Below, in pieces: positions 33,095-44,580 of a stretch of 64,000 bases of DNA. The stretch comes from Plutella xylostella (Eukaryota; Arthropoda; Insecta; Lepidoptera; Plutellidae), in NCBI RefSeq assembly GCF_932276165.1, contig NC_064008.1, positions 3,849,001-3,913,000 of the forward strand, in the 5' to 3' direction. The position numbers and the translations under genes were made by a program. How positions within the stretch are numbered: the stretch's first letter is position 1; the number at the start of each line of letters is the position of its first letter. Below the pieces are notes generated by a model. The model saw only the letters and a program-made list of their open reading frames with translations, was not told where the DNA came from and did no database searches.

Positions 33095-33645
33095 AAATAT
33101 AAATGTGTGGAGACATTTCACACACGTCCAACCGACCCCAAGCTAGGTAGATCCTGTAATATGGGTAACGGACAGCTGGTATACTACACACAATATTATT
33201 TATAAACAAAACAAAAACGTTAAATTTAACCCCTATTCTATGCTATTCTCTGTGGGGGTGTAAGTACCTACACCTGCCTCTCTCAAGTGGAACCTTCGTG
33301 CATATCCTCAAGGTCTAAACTGCCTTCCTAAGCTTGGATCATTTCCCACCACGCTGGTCCACTGCGGGTGGTGGGTTCGCATAGGTATCTAGATGTGCTA
33401 AATCTGGATAAGCAGATTTCCTCACGAGCGATGGTATACTTACATTGTACATAAATTCAAAGAACTTAAGTATGTCAGCGCCGTGATTCGAACCCGCATC
33501 TCTGGCGTGAGAAGCGGGCGCTTACCACCGCTCTTGTTTAACACCTAAATCCCGAGCACACATGTCTGCACCGGCCAGAGATCGAACTCGGTACCTTCAG
33601 CATTAGCAGTCAGTGTCACTAACCACTACACCATTTGGTCGTCTT
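33095..33645 (-). mobile_element. SINE family 3 copy interrupted by SINE family 2
   Basis: Tail-side body at 33095-33225 (GACCCCAAGCTAGGTAGATC) and head side at 33540-33645 (CGGCCAGAGATCGAACTCGG, CACTAACCACTACACCATT) are the two halves of one family 3 element; a family 2 copy lies between them. Confidence 0.7.
33230..33536 (-). mobile_element. SINE family 2 nested in SINE family 3
   Basis: Complement of the 10587-10933 element: GAATA-type tail at 33230-33248, CCACGCTGGTCCACTGCGGG, and a degraded tRNA-like head ending near 33536. Part of the head is lost. Confidence 0.7.
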
Positions 33646-33984
33646 TCGCAAAGAGTTAGTTAGATATGACTCGCACTTTGACGATTTTGTCATGTTTTCC
33701 TTCACTGTAAGAGGTATGGTATGGTCGTACTTTATTTATTCAATTAAAAAGAATTCATCAATTCATTGGTACATGTGAATACGAGATATCTTCCGATACG
33801 GCACAATTGTAACTAGATACCTACCTATATTAATATTTTAATAAAAGTTACTTTAAAGAATAAAAAAACCCACGAGACTGCGAAACAAAATTTGTTTAGA
33901 ATGATCCCCTGAGTCACCCCTTTCGGCATCTTATTACCTTGTGCTGTTTTTTGTTTTGTCATTTTATTTTGGTGCAAATAAATA

Positions 33985-34217
33985 CACTCACGGCCAATGA
34001 AAAGGTTCCACTGAGAAAAACACCAAATTACTTTTAAACGGAAAAGGCTAGCTTAATGACGCCTTCTGCAACATTGAAGTACTTTTAACAGAGCATCAGG
34101 ATATTACCAATTAAAATCGTTAATATTTTGTTCAAATTATAAATTAAATGTTTGAAAAAATTGAGGTTGTTCGGTGTTGCCTTTTTGTGAGTGGAACTTT
34201 TTCATTGCCCGTGAGTG
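33985..34217. mobile_element. CACTCACG-family MITE, best-preserved copy
   Basis: Ends CACTCACGGCCAATGAAAAG and CATTGCCCGTGAGTG, TA on both sides (33983-33984, 34218-34219). About 233 bp, non-coding; a frame at 34144-34335 overlaps it by chance. Confidence 0.75.
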
Positions 34218-34453
34218 TATTTTGAAAGTAGGTACCTATATATCGAATACCTTTCCTACTACAACAACCAATACATTCGGAATAGCTGTCCGTTTTCGCG
34301 CTAAGTCCACGTAGGCAGACAATATAATGGGCCAATTGGTCCGGAGCTGTGATTGGTTCACAATGTCAGCAGTCGCGACATTGCCCACTTCCGATCTACC
34401 TCGGGAGGTGAGTCGTGTGTACGGTCAGCAAAAGAGATATTCATGCCACCCTT

Positions 34454-34778
34454 CTATTCTATTCTATTCTCTGTGGGGGTGTAAGTAGCTGCACCTGGCT
34501 CTCTCGAGTGGAACCTTTGTGCATATCCCCAAGGTCTAAACTGCCTTCCTAAGCTTGGACCATTTCCCACCACGCTGGTCCACTGCGGGTTGGTGGGTTC
34601 ACATATCTAGATGTGCTAAATCTAGATATGCAGGTTTCCTCAAGATGTTTTCCTTCACCGTAAGAGCGATGGTATACATTGTAGGTACTTAAGTTAAAAG
34701 AACTCATTGGTACATGTCAGCGCCGGGATTCGAACACGCATCTCTCGCGGGCGCTTACCCGACTGAGCTACCATCGCA
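34454..34778 (-). mobile_element. SINE family 2 with 14-bp target duplication
   Basis: Complement of the family 2 consensus. Flanked by TTCATGCCACCCTT (34440-34453) and TTCATGCCATCCTT (34781-34794), one mismatch. The B box reads GTGTTCGAATCCC, slightly decayed. Confidence 0.8.
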
Positions 34779-34912
34779 TCTTCATGCCATCCTTGCACAA
34801 AAATTTTGATCCTAAGACTCAAGGGTGAAAGAAATGAAATGATAAATTATTGTATCGATATAGCTACTTACAATCAATCCCTATAGTGTACTTAATTATT
34901 TTTTTTATTTCA

Positions 34913-35060
34913 CGTACGGTCAGCTGCATAAGTATAGCATAAATACACTTCTGTAGGTACTTTGTCAAACTGACGAACCGTCAATGTTTCAATGAGTGAT
35001 AGGCGGTTTCAGATTGACAAGGTACAAAAGTGTATAGCAACCTATGCAGCTGACTGTACA
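34913..35060. mobile_element. Small MITE (TGTACGGTCAGCTGCAT family)
   Basis: Inverted ends around GGTCAGCTGCATAAGTATAG and CTATGCAGCTGACTGTACA. No coding content. Confidence 0.55.
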
Positions 35061-35276
35061 TTAATAGCACCCGTCAGTGTATAATAAAGTTTTTGAAGTG
35101 TTGCGCTGGGGTGGCCTATATATTATTATCTCTTTTGCTGACTGTATCTAGCTGTACAAACTTACCGCACACTGCTGCTATCAGTACACGTGCAGAATAG
35201 CACAAAGGAATTTTAACAGGACCTAGGTATTTTTGGCCAGGAGTGGGTGACGATGTAAAGTTGCTCAGTGTGTTAA

Positions 35277-35411
35277 GCTGCGCACAGACCGGCCAAACGA
35301 ACGCCAACGAACGGGTTTCGTTGACCTTCGTTGCTGCAATCTGCCCTGTATTATGTATGATAAATATCCATCGTTCGCGTTGGGCGTTCGTTGGGCCGGT
35401 CTGTACGCAGC
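35277..35411. mobile_element. TTAA-flanked MITE (AGCTGCGTAC family), copy 2
   Basis: Ends GCTGCGCACAGACCGG and CCGGTCTGTACGCAGC, flanked by TTAA and TTTA. The interior is nearly identical to the 21887-22040 copy. Confidence 0.75.
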
Positions 35412-35454
35412 TTTATAGAAAGGGTTTGTAACTTGTTGAGTTATTGGTCTTTTT

Positions 35455-35680
35455 AACACCCGACGCCGACGCAAAACGAGGGGTGTTATAAGTTGAACGT
35501 GTCTGCGTATCTATCTAGATATATGTCTGTATATGGCAGCTTAGGCAGGTCCAAAACGGCTGAACCGATTTCATAGAAAATAAGATTTCATAAAAAACCT
35601 CGAGTGTTCTTAGTCGGCTTGATTTCATTAAAATATGATATCATTCAAGAATAGCCATTCAAAAGTTATGCGACAGATTG
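35455..35680. repeat. Dispersed repeat (GGGGTGTTATAAGTT family)
   Basis: Shares GGGGTGTTATAAGTT, GCTGAACCGATTT and CATTCAAAAGTTATGCGAC with 54735-54905 and, more weakly, 36440-36570. Class unknown. Confidence 0.55.
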
Positions 35681-36228
35681 TAGTTAACATATCTACCCGT
35701 ATATAGGTACCTATTAATATCTACCTAATTCAATAATTATTATTATCATAATTATCACCCAATACAGAACAATTTGTAGTTAAAATGATTAATCTAGCCA
35801 GGCTAATGTGTCTTAAACCTCATCACCATCAAACAAGATTAGATTATTGTCAATTACAGTAACAATTAGGGCCAGTGGACTGAAGTAGGTACTATTATAA
35901 TACATACAGGGTGTTCCAGCAGTATAGTACACTGAAAAAAGGTGACTCGGCTAGTAATTCTGAACAACTTTTCAAATATCTGCCCGGCCCTCAATCGAAC
36001 ACAGGACTTTTCTGCATAGCAGTCACTAACAACTGCACCATTCACTCCTTACTATAACTATATAGGGGATTATACTGCTGTTGGTAATAACGACCACATT
36101 TCACATGCACTTTCATACACAAGAGCACTTTAGTGCGACAGTACTTAGGCTGAACGATTATGGTATTGAGTTTCACTTCAGCATAGAAGGTGCAGTCAGT
36201 TACATTGATATGTGCCCCTTATAATAAA

Positions 36229-36432
36229 CCTAACTAATATTATAAATGCGAAAGTAACTGTGTCTGTCTGTCTGTCTGTTACTCTTTCACGCCAAAACTA
36301 CTGAACGGATTTGAATGAAATTTTTGGTATACATACGGTCTATACCCTGAGAAAGAACATAGGCTACTTTTTATCCCGGAATTCCTACGGGAAAACTTTT
36401 TAAGGCGAAGTGAAGCGCGCGGGATCAGCTAG
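36229..36432 (+). mobile_element. Rolling-circle (Helitron-like) repeat, copy 3
   Basis: Begins CCTAACTAATATTATAAATG, has a short GTCT run, and ends GGGATCAGCTAG followed by T. Confidence 0.65.
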
Positions 36433-36610
36433 TAAATAATAAAAAAGAGCGGTCTTATAATTTTAACGTGTCTGTGTATCTGTATGAGGTAGCGTAGCTC
36501 CGAGACGGCAGAGATGATTTTCGATTTGTTTTTCATTGGGTCATAGGTACGTTACCCTGAGTTTTCTTAGATAAATTTCATTTAGTGTTAAATCTCGATT
36601 TATGCCTTTA

Positions 36611-36830
36611 GGCCCACTTGCAGAAACATATTAAATCTATATTTAGTTTCAAATCTCGATTTAAGAAACGTCAGTCCATATAAAATTTGACACTAAATCG
36701 AGATTTAACACTAAATCTAGATTTAATATGTTTCTGCAAGTGGCCCTAAATGTAAATGGAGTGACGTTTCTTAAATCGAGATTAGACACTAAATCTAGAT
36801 TTAACACTTTGGTGCATGTCACCCTTAGTG
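36611..36830. mobile_element. MITE (GGCCCACTTGCAG family) plus adjacent partial copy
   Basis: 36611-36746 has inverted ends GGCCCACTTGCAGAAACAT and ATGTTTCTGCAAGTGGCCC next to TTA/TAA. Another arm of a related element (CTAAATCTAGATTTAACAC) follows to about 36830. Confidence 0.6.
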
Positions 36831-37055
36831 TTAAATTTCGGAGGTTTTTAAAATTTTAAACGGTGGTGACAATGACAACTATGATATTCGGCAGACAGTA
36901 CCTTGGAATGAGGCGTCGTTAGGCAGTTTCCGCCCTTTGATGTGGTTCAGGCAACTTTAGCCAGGCCAGAGGACCGAGTGTCGGGTTCAACGCACCTTGA
37001 ATGGTGGCAGGTAAATGAGAAAAGTGATTACAATGAGACAGGTATATACTATATA

Positions 37056-37165
37056 CAGGGTGTTGCAAAAAGGGTATACTAAGCCGAAACCAGCATGTGC
37101 AGCATGTTACTCGTATATCTAAGCCCGAATCTGAAATCAGAATTTCAAAATTCACAAAAAAATAA
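37056..37165. mobile_element. Foldback MITE half copy (CAGGGTGTTGC family)
   Basis: Left arm only: TA then CAGGGTGTTGCAAAAAGGG through CTGAAATCAGAATTTCAAAA. Right arm absent. Confidence 0.7.
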
Positions 37166-37329
37166 ATATACACTTATTGCATATTAGAAGCGCAGTTAAA
37201 TTATTAAAAAAGTGATTACAATCCAAATCCAAAGGTTTCCGGGAAGAGATTTTAGCGATAAGGCCGCCTATTTTGCTTACTCTTACTTTGTAACGTTACT
37301 AACGTTTTATGTTGTGTTTTCAATAACAG

Positions 37330-37553
37330 ACACGCACTCACGCCTTGTACTAATGTACTCCCTTGCGGGGTAGGCAGAGGTGCATTGCTGCACCCACTTT
37401 TCGCCAGAGTGTTATGTCAGTCCCAATGTAATAGGGGGCGGGCGAGAACAAATATCTGTGTTTAAACAAATATCTGCCCCAGCCGGGAATCGAACCCGGG
37501 ACCATCGGCTCAGTAGTCAGGTCACTAACCACTACGCCATTCGGTCGTCAATA
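37330..37553 (-). mobile_element. tRNA-derived SINE, family 4, copy 1
   Basis: Complement reads CGAATGGCGTAGTGGTTAGT (A box) and GGTTCGATTCCC (B box), then a body with CACTCTGGCGAAAAGTGGG and CCTACCCCGCAAGGGAGTAC. The frames on both strands are artefacts. Confidence 0.8.
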
Positions 37554-38711
37554 AAGCTTTCAATAAAGGTGTTTTCAATAAAGCTATATTATATTGTATT
37601 GTACATGAGATACACAAATGCTTACAACTGAAATTCCCGAATGGGTAGTCAAAGATGACTTCGCTCGAGTGGCACATACTTTGATTATAGTAAATGGTCG
37701 AAGGGCACATAGACTGACGGAAAAAGTTAGTAACAAAATATTGAATTGAAAAATCAAAAGACAGAGTACCAGGACTTCATAAATTTATCATGCTAATGTT
37801 CTAAGCAGCACCCGTCTGACAAAGCGGCGACTAGGAAGTAGGTACTAGGAACGCATAATTTTACAGGAACAAATCATTCACGCTAACATTACAGAGAACT
37901 CCCTTTTTAGTATGATAATGAGGCTTTGTGAGTTTTCTCACGTCATAAATTCATACTCATGTAGGTACAGTCGACAAAAGAGGGAAGTTACCCCTAGCGT
38001 CTTTTGTTCTATAACAGAAGGCGTAAATAGAGCTTGCGTGTATGTTTAGTTTAAAATATTCTTCAATTCATATTTCTTTCCATGTAATAGATACTATGGG
38101 TGGTGGATTACTTTTAATTTTGTCTCTATTATTTATAATTTTTGCATATAAACTCGGTAAAATTTGTAGGTATACTCTTCTTTCAACTGTGATCATAAAA
38201 TTTTGTAAGTACCTAATTATTACATTTGTAAGAGCTCTAAAAGTCCCAATGGTCTTTTGAAGAGCGTTTGCGTCCTAAATGAAATCTATTAGATACCCCC
38301 CAGGACATAGAGTGATATATCTAAATAGTGTTATATATATAAGAGAGTGATATATATAAAATATTATGTCATAAGCGCTTATACTTAGGTATTATTTAGT
38401 GATATATCTAAGTACTTATGCCAGCAGCCAGTGTGAGTTTAATATTTTTCTTCTTACGTAATCGGATTTACCAGCTATTAATAATAAAGTCTTTGTCAAA
38501 TCATATAATGCGGACGTTTTTGTTCCTTGATTATTCATTCTTTATCCTTATGATGCGATGTATTTTCCCATGTAAAAATTACGTTATGATATCTTTCTAT
38601 TTCAATTTCGATCTTGGTTGCCAATCTCGATCAACTACAAACACTCCCATCCGAAACCATGGATAATTTCACTATTTAGGACAGTTATTTCAATTTCATT
38701 CCGCCTTCCAT
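37554..38711. other. Non-genic DNA
   Basis: AT-rich; frames at 38042-38260 and 38418-38666 have biased composition and no family motif. No exon recognised. Confidence 0.4.
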
Positions 38712-38960
38712 GAATAAAATTCAAATTCAAATTCAAATTCAAAAGGTATTTATTGCCACTAAATGCACACCGAAATACAATAATACAAAATTAAATTAGG
38801 TTACTTAACTAATTAGTAATCTAGGCATATAGTGACAAAAGGAACAGTCTCAGACATGTTGCGAGTTGTGTAACAACAACACAACGCTGGTTTTCAGACT
38901 GCCCCTAATACTTAACTAATCTTAATTAAACTTAACTAAACTTAAAAGCTACTGGGTTTT
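38712..38960 (-). repeat. LINE 3' UTR with (TTTGAA)n tail
   Basis: The minus strand ends GTGGCAATAAATACC and then four TTTGAA units. No coding part retained. Confidence 0.5.
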
Positions 38961-39068
38961 TACTTTTTAATTAGAGTTACACAACACAATTAGGTACATT
39001 TTCTCTCCCGGGAGTCTCAGGTATCAAACTTGGGACCTATATGCCGTGGAGCAGACCGTCAACCATTA

Positions 39069-39243
39069 GGGTGCTTACATAGAGAATCGGGTTCCCTGTA
39101 TCTACCTGTACCGGTAACCTGATTATGTGAAAGCGCTCCCTCACGGAGCATTTCCCAGATTTATAAATCTCATGAGCGCTTTCGCATAATCAGGTTACCG
39201 GTACAGGTAGATACAGGGAACCCGATTCTCTATGTAAGCACCC
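39069..39243. mobile_element. Harbinger-like MITE with 69-bp near-perfect arms
   Basis: Arms 39069-39137 and 39175-39243 are reverse complements with a single mismatch, loop 37 nt. Ends GGGTGCTTACATAGAGAATC and complement; TTA on both sides. The low divergence between arms suggests a very young copy. Confidence 0.8.
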
Positions 39244-39293
39244 TTAGACCATACAAAAATATAAATAGTTATTTATATTTTTGTATGGTCTAA
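39244..39293. repeat. Perfect palindrome, 24-bp arms, 2-nt loop
   Basis: Left arm 39244-39267, GT, right arm 39270-39293. It starts in the TTA that flanks the MITE and ends at the terminus of the neighbouring Helitron-like repeat. Confidence 0.9.
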
Positions 39294-39515
39294 GCTGTTC
39301 CCACGCGCTTCGCTTCGCCTTTAAAAGTTTTCCCGTGGGAATTCCGGTTTAAAAATTAGCCTATGTTCTTTCCCATGCCGACCGAATGGCGTAGTGGTTA
39401 GTGCCCTGACTACTGACTATATACCATATTTCATTCAAATCCGTTCAGTAGTTTTGGCGTGAAAGCGTAACAGACAGACAGACAGTAACTTTTGCATTTA
39501 TAATATTAGTAAGGA
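39290..39515 (-). mobile_element. Rolling-circle (Helitron-like) repeat, copy 4, with a SINE head inside
   Basis: 5' end TCCTTACTAATATTATAAAT at 39515 after an A; 3' part GGGAACAGCT. Within it, 39376-39412 reads GACCGAATGGCGTAGTGGTT, the first bases of SINE family 4 without its body, replacing a few bases of the repeat. Confidence 0.65.
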
Positions 39516-39937
39516 TAAATAGCAGATTTTTACACCCATTATACTTACAGCATGAATTTTAATAACAATAATAATCATTTATTTTCAGGCAACTAAGGCC
39601 CATAGATAAATACATGCATGCAAATTATTATAAATAAACTAATACATATTTTTAATTAACACAAAACAAACTAACGCTCTAACACTATCTAAGGATTTCA
39701 AAGTCTTTTTCGCCTCCCTGAAGCGTCGGAACACAATCCCGCAATTTTCCACTTACTCACCCATTAAAAGGACCTAACCATTACACTCAGGGTGGCGTAC
39801 AAGGCATCTAATGCATTAGAGGCAGCATATGGTATATAATAAGTAGGTATTGTTATATTGTTCTTATAGGCAGCCAATGTAAGACCTCCCGTTGATCAGA
39901 ACCAGCAGCGCTTTTATGATGTAAAAAAATAAAAATA
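39516..39937. other. Non-genic DNA with a LINE-like tail
   Basis: AATAATAATCATTTATTTTC near 39568 resembles another LINE tail (minus). Nothing else recognised. Confidence 0.35.
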
Positions 39938-40195
39938 AACACGCACTCACGCCTTGTAGTAATGTACTCCCTTGCGGGGTAGGCAGAGGTGCATTGCTGC
40001 ACCCACTTTTCGCCAGAGTGTTATGTTAGTCCCAATGTAATAGGGGGCGGGCCAATTGCCATTTTACGGGCACATCCAAGACCTGAGAACAAATATCTGT
40101 GTTTAAACAAATATCTGCCCCAGCCGGGAATCGAACCCGGGACCATCGGCTCAGTAGTCAGGGTCACTAACCACTACGCCATTCGGTCGTCTTTT
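39938..40195 (-). mobile_element. tRNA-derived SINE, family 4, copy 2
   Basis: Nearly identical to 37330-37553 but with an additional inner segment at 40050-40083 (GCCATTTTACGGGCACATCC) missing from copy 1, so probably the fuller form. Confidence 0.8.
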
Positions 40196-40249
40196 ATGAT
40201 GTGTGTTTCTGTATTTCACAAAAAATACTCTAGTAAGCAATGAAAAAGC

Positions 40250-40580
40250 GCGGTGGTGGCGTAATAGATAAGGCCTCGGTCTCTCAATCGAGAGGCCGTG
40301 GGTTCAAATCCTGGCCTGCACCAATGAATTCTTTCAATTGTGTTTTCAATTAAAGGAGTTTAAGTACAATAATGCTCTTACGGTGATGGAAAACATCGTG
40401 AGGAAACCTGCACATCTATATTCTAGATGTGTATCCTAAGTGTATTGTACTTATCCCAAAACGGCGATATAGTTCGCAACTTATCACGTGAGTACAAATG
40501 TGCTACGAAAAGTGGGTGGCTCGCTTGTGAGCCACCTCTGACTACCCCTTCGGGGATTACAGTCGTGAGTGCATATATGC
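40250..40580 (+). mobile_element. tRNA-derived SINE, family 1, copy 2, with 15-bp target duplication
   Basis: A box GTGGCGTAATAGATAAGGCC and B box GGTTCAAATCC. Flanked by perfect AAGCAATGAAAAAGC at 40235-40249 and 40581-40595, so recent. The target is the end of a CACTCACG-type MITE. Confidence 0.85.
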
Positions 40581-40898
40581 AAGCAATGAAAAAGCCGACA
40601 CCGAATGGCTCTTTCGGCTTACGATACCTACCAGTTTTGCAGCATCCTGTTCTATGTATATAGGTTACGGACTTGCGGAGTAGGTAATATTCACCAACAG
40701 TAATTTTATACCGAACGTGACATGTCCCATAATGACTCACAAAGTGATCTATTTAAGATCCGCATCACAAGGACTTATGAAAATCAGTTCTGTTGTATCT
40801 AACTATGAATAATTCAAATATTGTCTAACATTAAGTTTTTTATATTATATGGACTTGGACATTGCACATAGATTCAACAGTTTGGTTCCGGTATAGTA

Positions 40899-41130
40899 CA
40901 CCCTACGGGCAAAGAAACAGTTCCACTTACAAAATTCAGACACCAAATGGCCCTAATTTTTTAAATTATTTCATAGGAAATTTGAACAAAAAATTTACGT
41001 TTTCAGTTGGTAATATTCTGATGCACCGTTAAATGTACATAAATATTTCAGAAGGCTTCATTAATTTAGTTTTTCGTTTAGGAACAATTTGCAGATTTTC
41101 TCAATGGAATCTTTTCATTACCCGTGAGTG
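40899..41130. mobile_element. CACTCACG-family MITE, copy 5
   Basis: TA on both sides (40897-40898, 41131-41132), left end CACCCTACGGGCAAAGAAAC, right end ATTACCCGTGAGTG. 232 bp. Confidence 0.7.
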
Positions 41131-41755
41131 TAATATAACCGTAGATACTGGAAAACCAATAATTGACTTTGATTAAGTATGTTGTAAAAGTGGTAAAGTA
41201 AGCCCAAAGGGTCTGGTCCAACTCAAGGGGTCATACTCATACATACTAAACAATGTCTACGGATTTTAAAAAAAAAATTGTTACAATTAAATTTAAGTTA
41301 AACTGTTGCCTTACAACAAGTGTCTGTGTATTTATAAAAATCCAATCAGGGGGATAATGATACGTCATATGTCGATACCGATAATAAAAATTAGGCATAT
41401 ACATTATTATAAATCACTATGACTTGCAATAAATTGATACAATCCCAAACACATGTTATTGTATTCAAGATTAGATAATAATATGTCAGAAATCAGTGTG
41501 CAAAAAAACGTAAAGTAGGTACAAGGTCTGAATATTGCCGTGTTTTTTAAGTGCGGGGTGCACGAAAAAAGCTTCTCCGAGTGATAAAATAAGAATAATT
41601 GTTATCATTAGCAGTTTACGAACAATTCCTTACATGTTATTAGAGGATCGAACTCAGAACCTACTGTACTTTCCTTATTATAATTTTGTTTGTTGTATGT
41701 ATATAGGATAAAATATTTTTAGAATTAAAGGTGAATAATGTGGAAAAGAAATAAA
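41131..41755. other. AT-rich non-genic DNA
   Basis: No exon or named repeat seen. Confidence 0.4.
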
Positions 41756-42155
41756 GGTTTTATGTATACCTACCTGTTAGTAATCATTTATTGAAACTGT
41801 AAATATCTATGTACACAATACAATCTAAATAACTAATATAAAATTAAAATTAAACTAAAAAGAAAATGCTGGCCAGATCGCTGCCACTGTCGGGTAGGGT
41901 ACCCAAGACGCTGGCCGCGTTACCCCGCTGTATAGCGATGCTTAGCCTTTGTGCGAGGTAAGAGCCAGCCCTAGGGTCCCTTGAGACTTCTATAAGTCTG
42001 CTGCTGATTTCTTTAAAAAGCTGACGTGCCTCCGGTCCCCACGGCCCTAGGGTTTCGACTCCGAAAGGCACAAACATGTACCCCTCTCCTAGGGATGCAT
42101 ATTTGCGGCCTTTCATCATCTCCGCCCGCCCGGCCGCAGCGCCAGCCTCTCTGGA
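41756..42155 (-). mobile_element. Retroelement ORF C-terminus and 3' UTR
   Basis: Minus-strand frame 41850-42119 contains MKGRKYASLGEGYMFVPFGV, ETLGPWGPEARQLFKEISS and LAQRLSIAIQRGNAASVLGT, which I recognise as the C-terminal end that follows the reverse transcriptase in some LINE-type polyproteins. A stop and AATAAA-bearing AT-rich 3' UTR follow. Earlier domains are gone. Confidence 0.6.
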
Positions 42156-44229
42156 GGTAGATGGATGTATGTATACCTATATTCGTCACTCAATAACCAC
42201 TGCACCATCAAGTCGTTCATATGTATAAAACAGTTTTTGCTGTTAAATTCCAATGAAAAGGAACAGGGGAAATACCACCAATACGGAGGTCCGTAATGCC
42301 ATATCATAAAGAAGTTCCAGTATGCTTTTACTACGTGTTCAGTTATAAATCTCAACGAGAATTGTTTACGAGTTGGTAGGTTAAGTTTAAACTAGGTTTA
42401 ACGGGAGTTTGACATGGTGTTTGACAGATGCATTGGGTAGGATTTTTTACTCGTGTCTTGTTTTTTTGTTGAGGACGAATATACACTTACCTACATTTAT
42501 GTGTTAAAATTGGATGTATTTTTTATTTAAAAATGTTAATAACTATTGTAGCAATTTCACATAACAAAATGATGAAATTCACTAACGCAGGCGTTTTCAT
42601 TAAATATGTAAGTAATATTATTATTCTCCGGAAAAATAACTGAACTACTATACCTTCTTAGTCAATTCTTGGTGACTTGTTAAATCTAGCCGGATTTGTG
42701 TAAGTTTTTATGGAATCACCTTTACTTAGGTAATTTATTGTAGGTAGGTACTTACCTATAGTTGTATTTTTACTTCTGTTTTGAAATGATTTAGCGTGTC
42801 GGTATTGTGACAGCTGACAACCACTAGAGCAGAAGTTTGTTAAAATTTAGCAGGCTGGGCCTAACCCAGGGTATCGATTCCCGAGCTACGGAGATCATCT
42901 CATAAACAATCCTTAACATTATGACTTCATCGTAGGGCTCTCCCTAAGCACGACACTGGATGCGTTCTATAGCTTTCCGCATCCAATCATAACATTATGA
43001 CTTGTAGCGCACGAATTAAGGACTGTATAAAATCCAAAGCGCCATGATTGCTGCCCCACCCTGATAAAGAGATAAGATAAGAAAGTCGCAATTTACCGGA
43101 TTACCATAACTCCTTCTAAAAGTACGCAACGTCTTATGTTCAGAACTTGTTTACTATTCATAAACGAGTTCCAACTATCACGTGATATAAACAAATAGGT
43201 ATTACGAGTAAGTATGTAAACTGGCTACGTACTCAAGCATATGGGTAAGTAAACCACTACCTACGTTTGTAGAGCAAAAAATTACGCAACGAAAAATATG
43301 GCTTGTTTAAGTGACAGTCACCTGAGTAAAAGTTGAACCAGATTTTTGTTTACTCCCTAGCGAATTAATATGGAAGAAGAGAAAAAAATTACATAATGTT
43401 GTTAAACAGGATGGTAATATTAGCCTACGGAATTCCCACAGGAAGGGTTTGGGAGTGACGTTTTCGAGCATAACTTATTGAAGTAGTACATTTTGATACG
43501 AGTACGGAAAATGAGTCTTTACAGGTTTGTGTTTGCACGACACGCAAGTACGTCTACCCTGCACTTTACATAGTAAAACATCGGCGCCCGGCGCGGCGGT
43601 CGCAATTTTAGTTTCTGACTCCACCCGCGCGATGGCACTGTTTCACGTTTCTACATCGCGGTATGGTTTGGTTTTAGCCCGTGTAAAGATTCTAGAAAAG
43701 TTGTTCTAAAATCAGAAGACGGGTTGTCTAACCTGCGCGTAGTTACTGATGTTGTATTATAGTGCATCATATTTTTGAAGGCTGTTTATCGCTACTATTA
43801 TGGCATAGCAGCCCCAGTCCTTTCATAGTGTAGAAGACATCATGATGTCAGTAGTGTAGACATAGCGTGATTCGACGATCATGTATAAGTATAAGTACTG
43901 ACAGGCTGTGTTTTTGTAAGCCTACATGTAGAGGCCCGTTTGAGAACATTAATCTATATGAAATGTGACACCAACCGACGATTTTCCCTGTGTAAACTAT
44001 AAAGTAAACCCAAGGAAAATCCCCGGTTAGTTTGCAGGACTATTGTAGGATTCGGAGAAAACTAATACAGGGTTATGGAAGGGGGTGCTAAATGGACTGG
44101 ATAACTGGGACTATGGAAGGACTATGGCCCCTGCCTAACCTATATGTTTCACACACGGATAAAAAGGCAGGGGGTGACTCGCACACACAGTAAATGGGCG
44201 CCCCAAAACAGTCGCTAGCACATAACAGT
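42156..44229. other. Non-genic DNA
   Basis: A GC-rich patch at 43580-43640 (GGCGCCCGGCGCGGCGG) stands out but shows no clear exon. A LINE 3' scrap lies at 42940-42990. The remainder is AT-rich. Confidence 0.35.
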
Positions 44230-44580
44230 GACGTAGCAACAAGGGGGCAACATGGCATGAGGTGCTAAGGATGGAGAGGTATTCCACGGCTCTCAGGACA
44301 ATCGCGTTATCGGTCAAGATCCCTACAAGCACCTTACTGGGTAATACATCCTTCCTCGAGCATTGCTGCTCTAGCGGTACACCACTCAAGCCAGCCAATG
44401 AAGGCAAGCAAGAGGTGGGAGATCCTGTTCCTCGTCAATGTTCACTCTGGACAACCAATAAAGGCAAGCCAGAGATGAGGAACAGGGGTTCTCCCCGGCA
44501 TCGGGTGGGTGGGGTCGCTAATGCCCAACAGCTCGCCACAAGCTGCCCTGCCGCCATATTATTATTATTATTATTATCTA
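44230..44580 (+). repeat. Dispersed retroelement fragment with (ATT)n tail
   Basis: A GC-richer block that ends in an ATT run at 44557-44577. The frame across it (from 44262) has phrases such as STALRTIALSVKIPTSTLL that I associate with lepidopteran repeats, and it runs on into unrelated AT-rich DNA, so it is not treated as a gene. Confidence 0.4.

Noticed and set aside
43527..43709. GC-rich patch as another first exon
   Set aside because: No convincing initiator plus donor pair could be placed.
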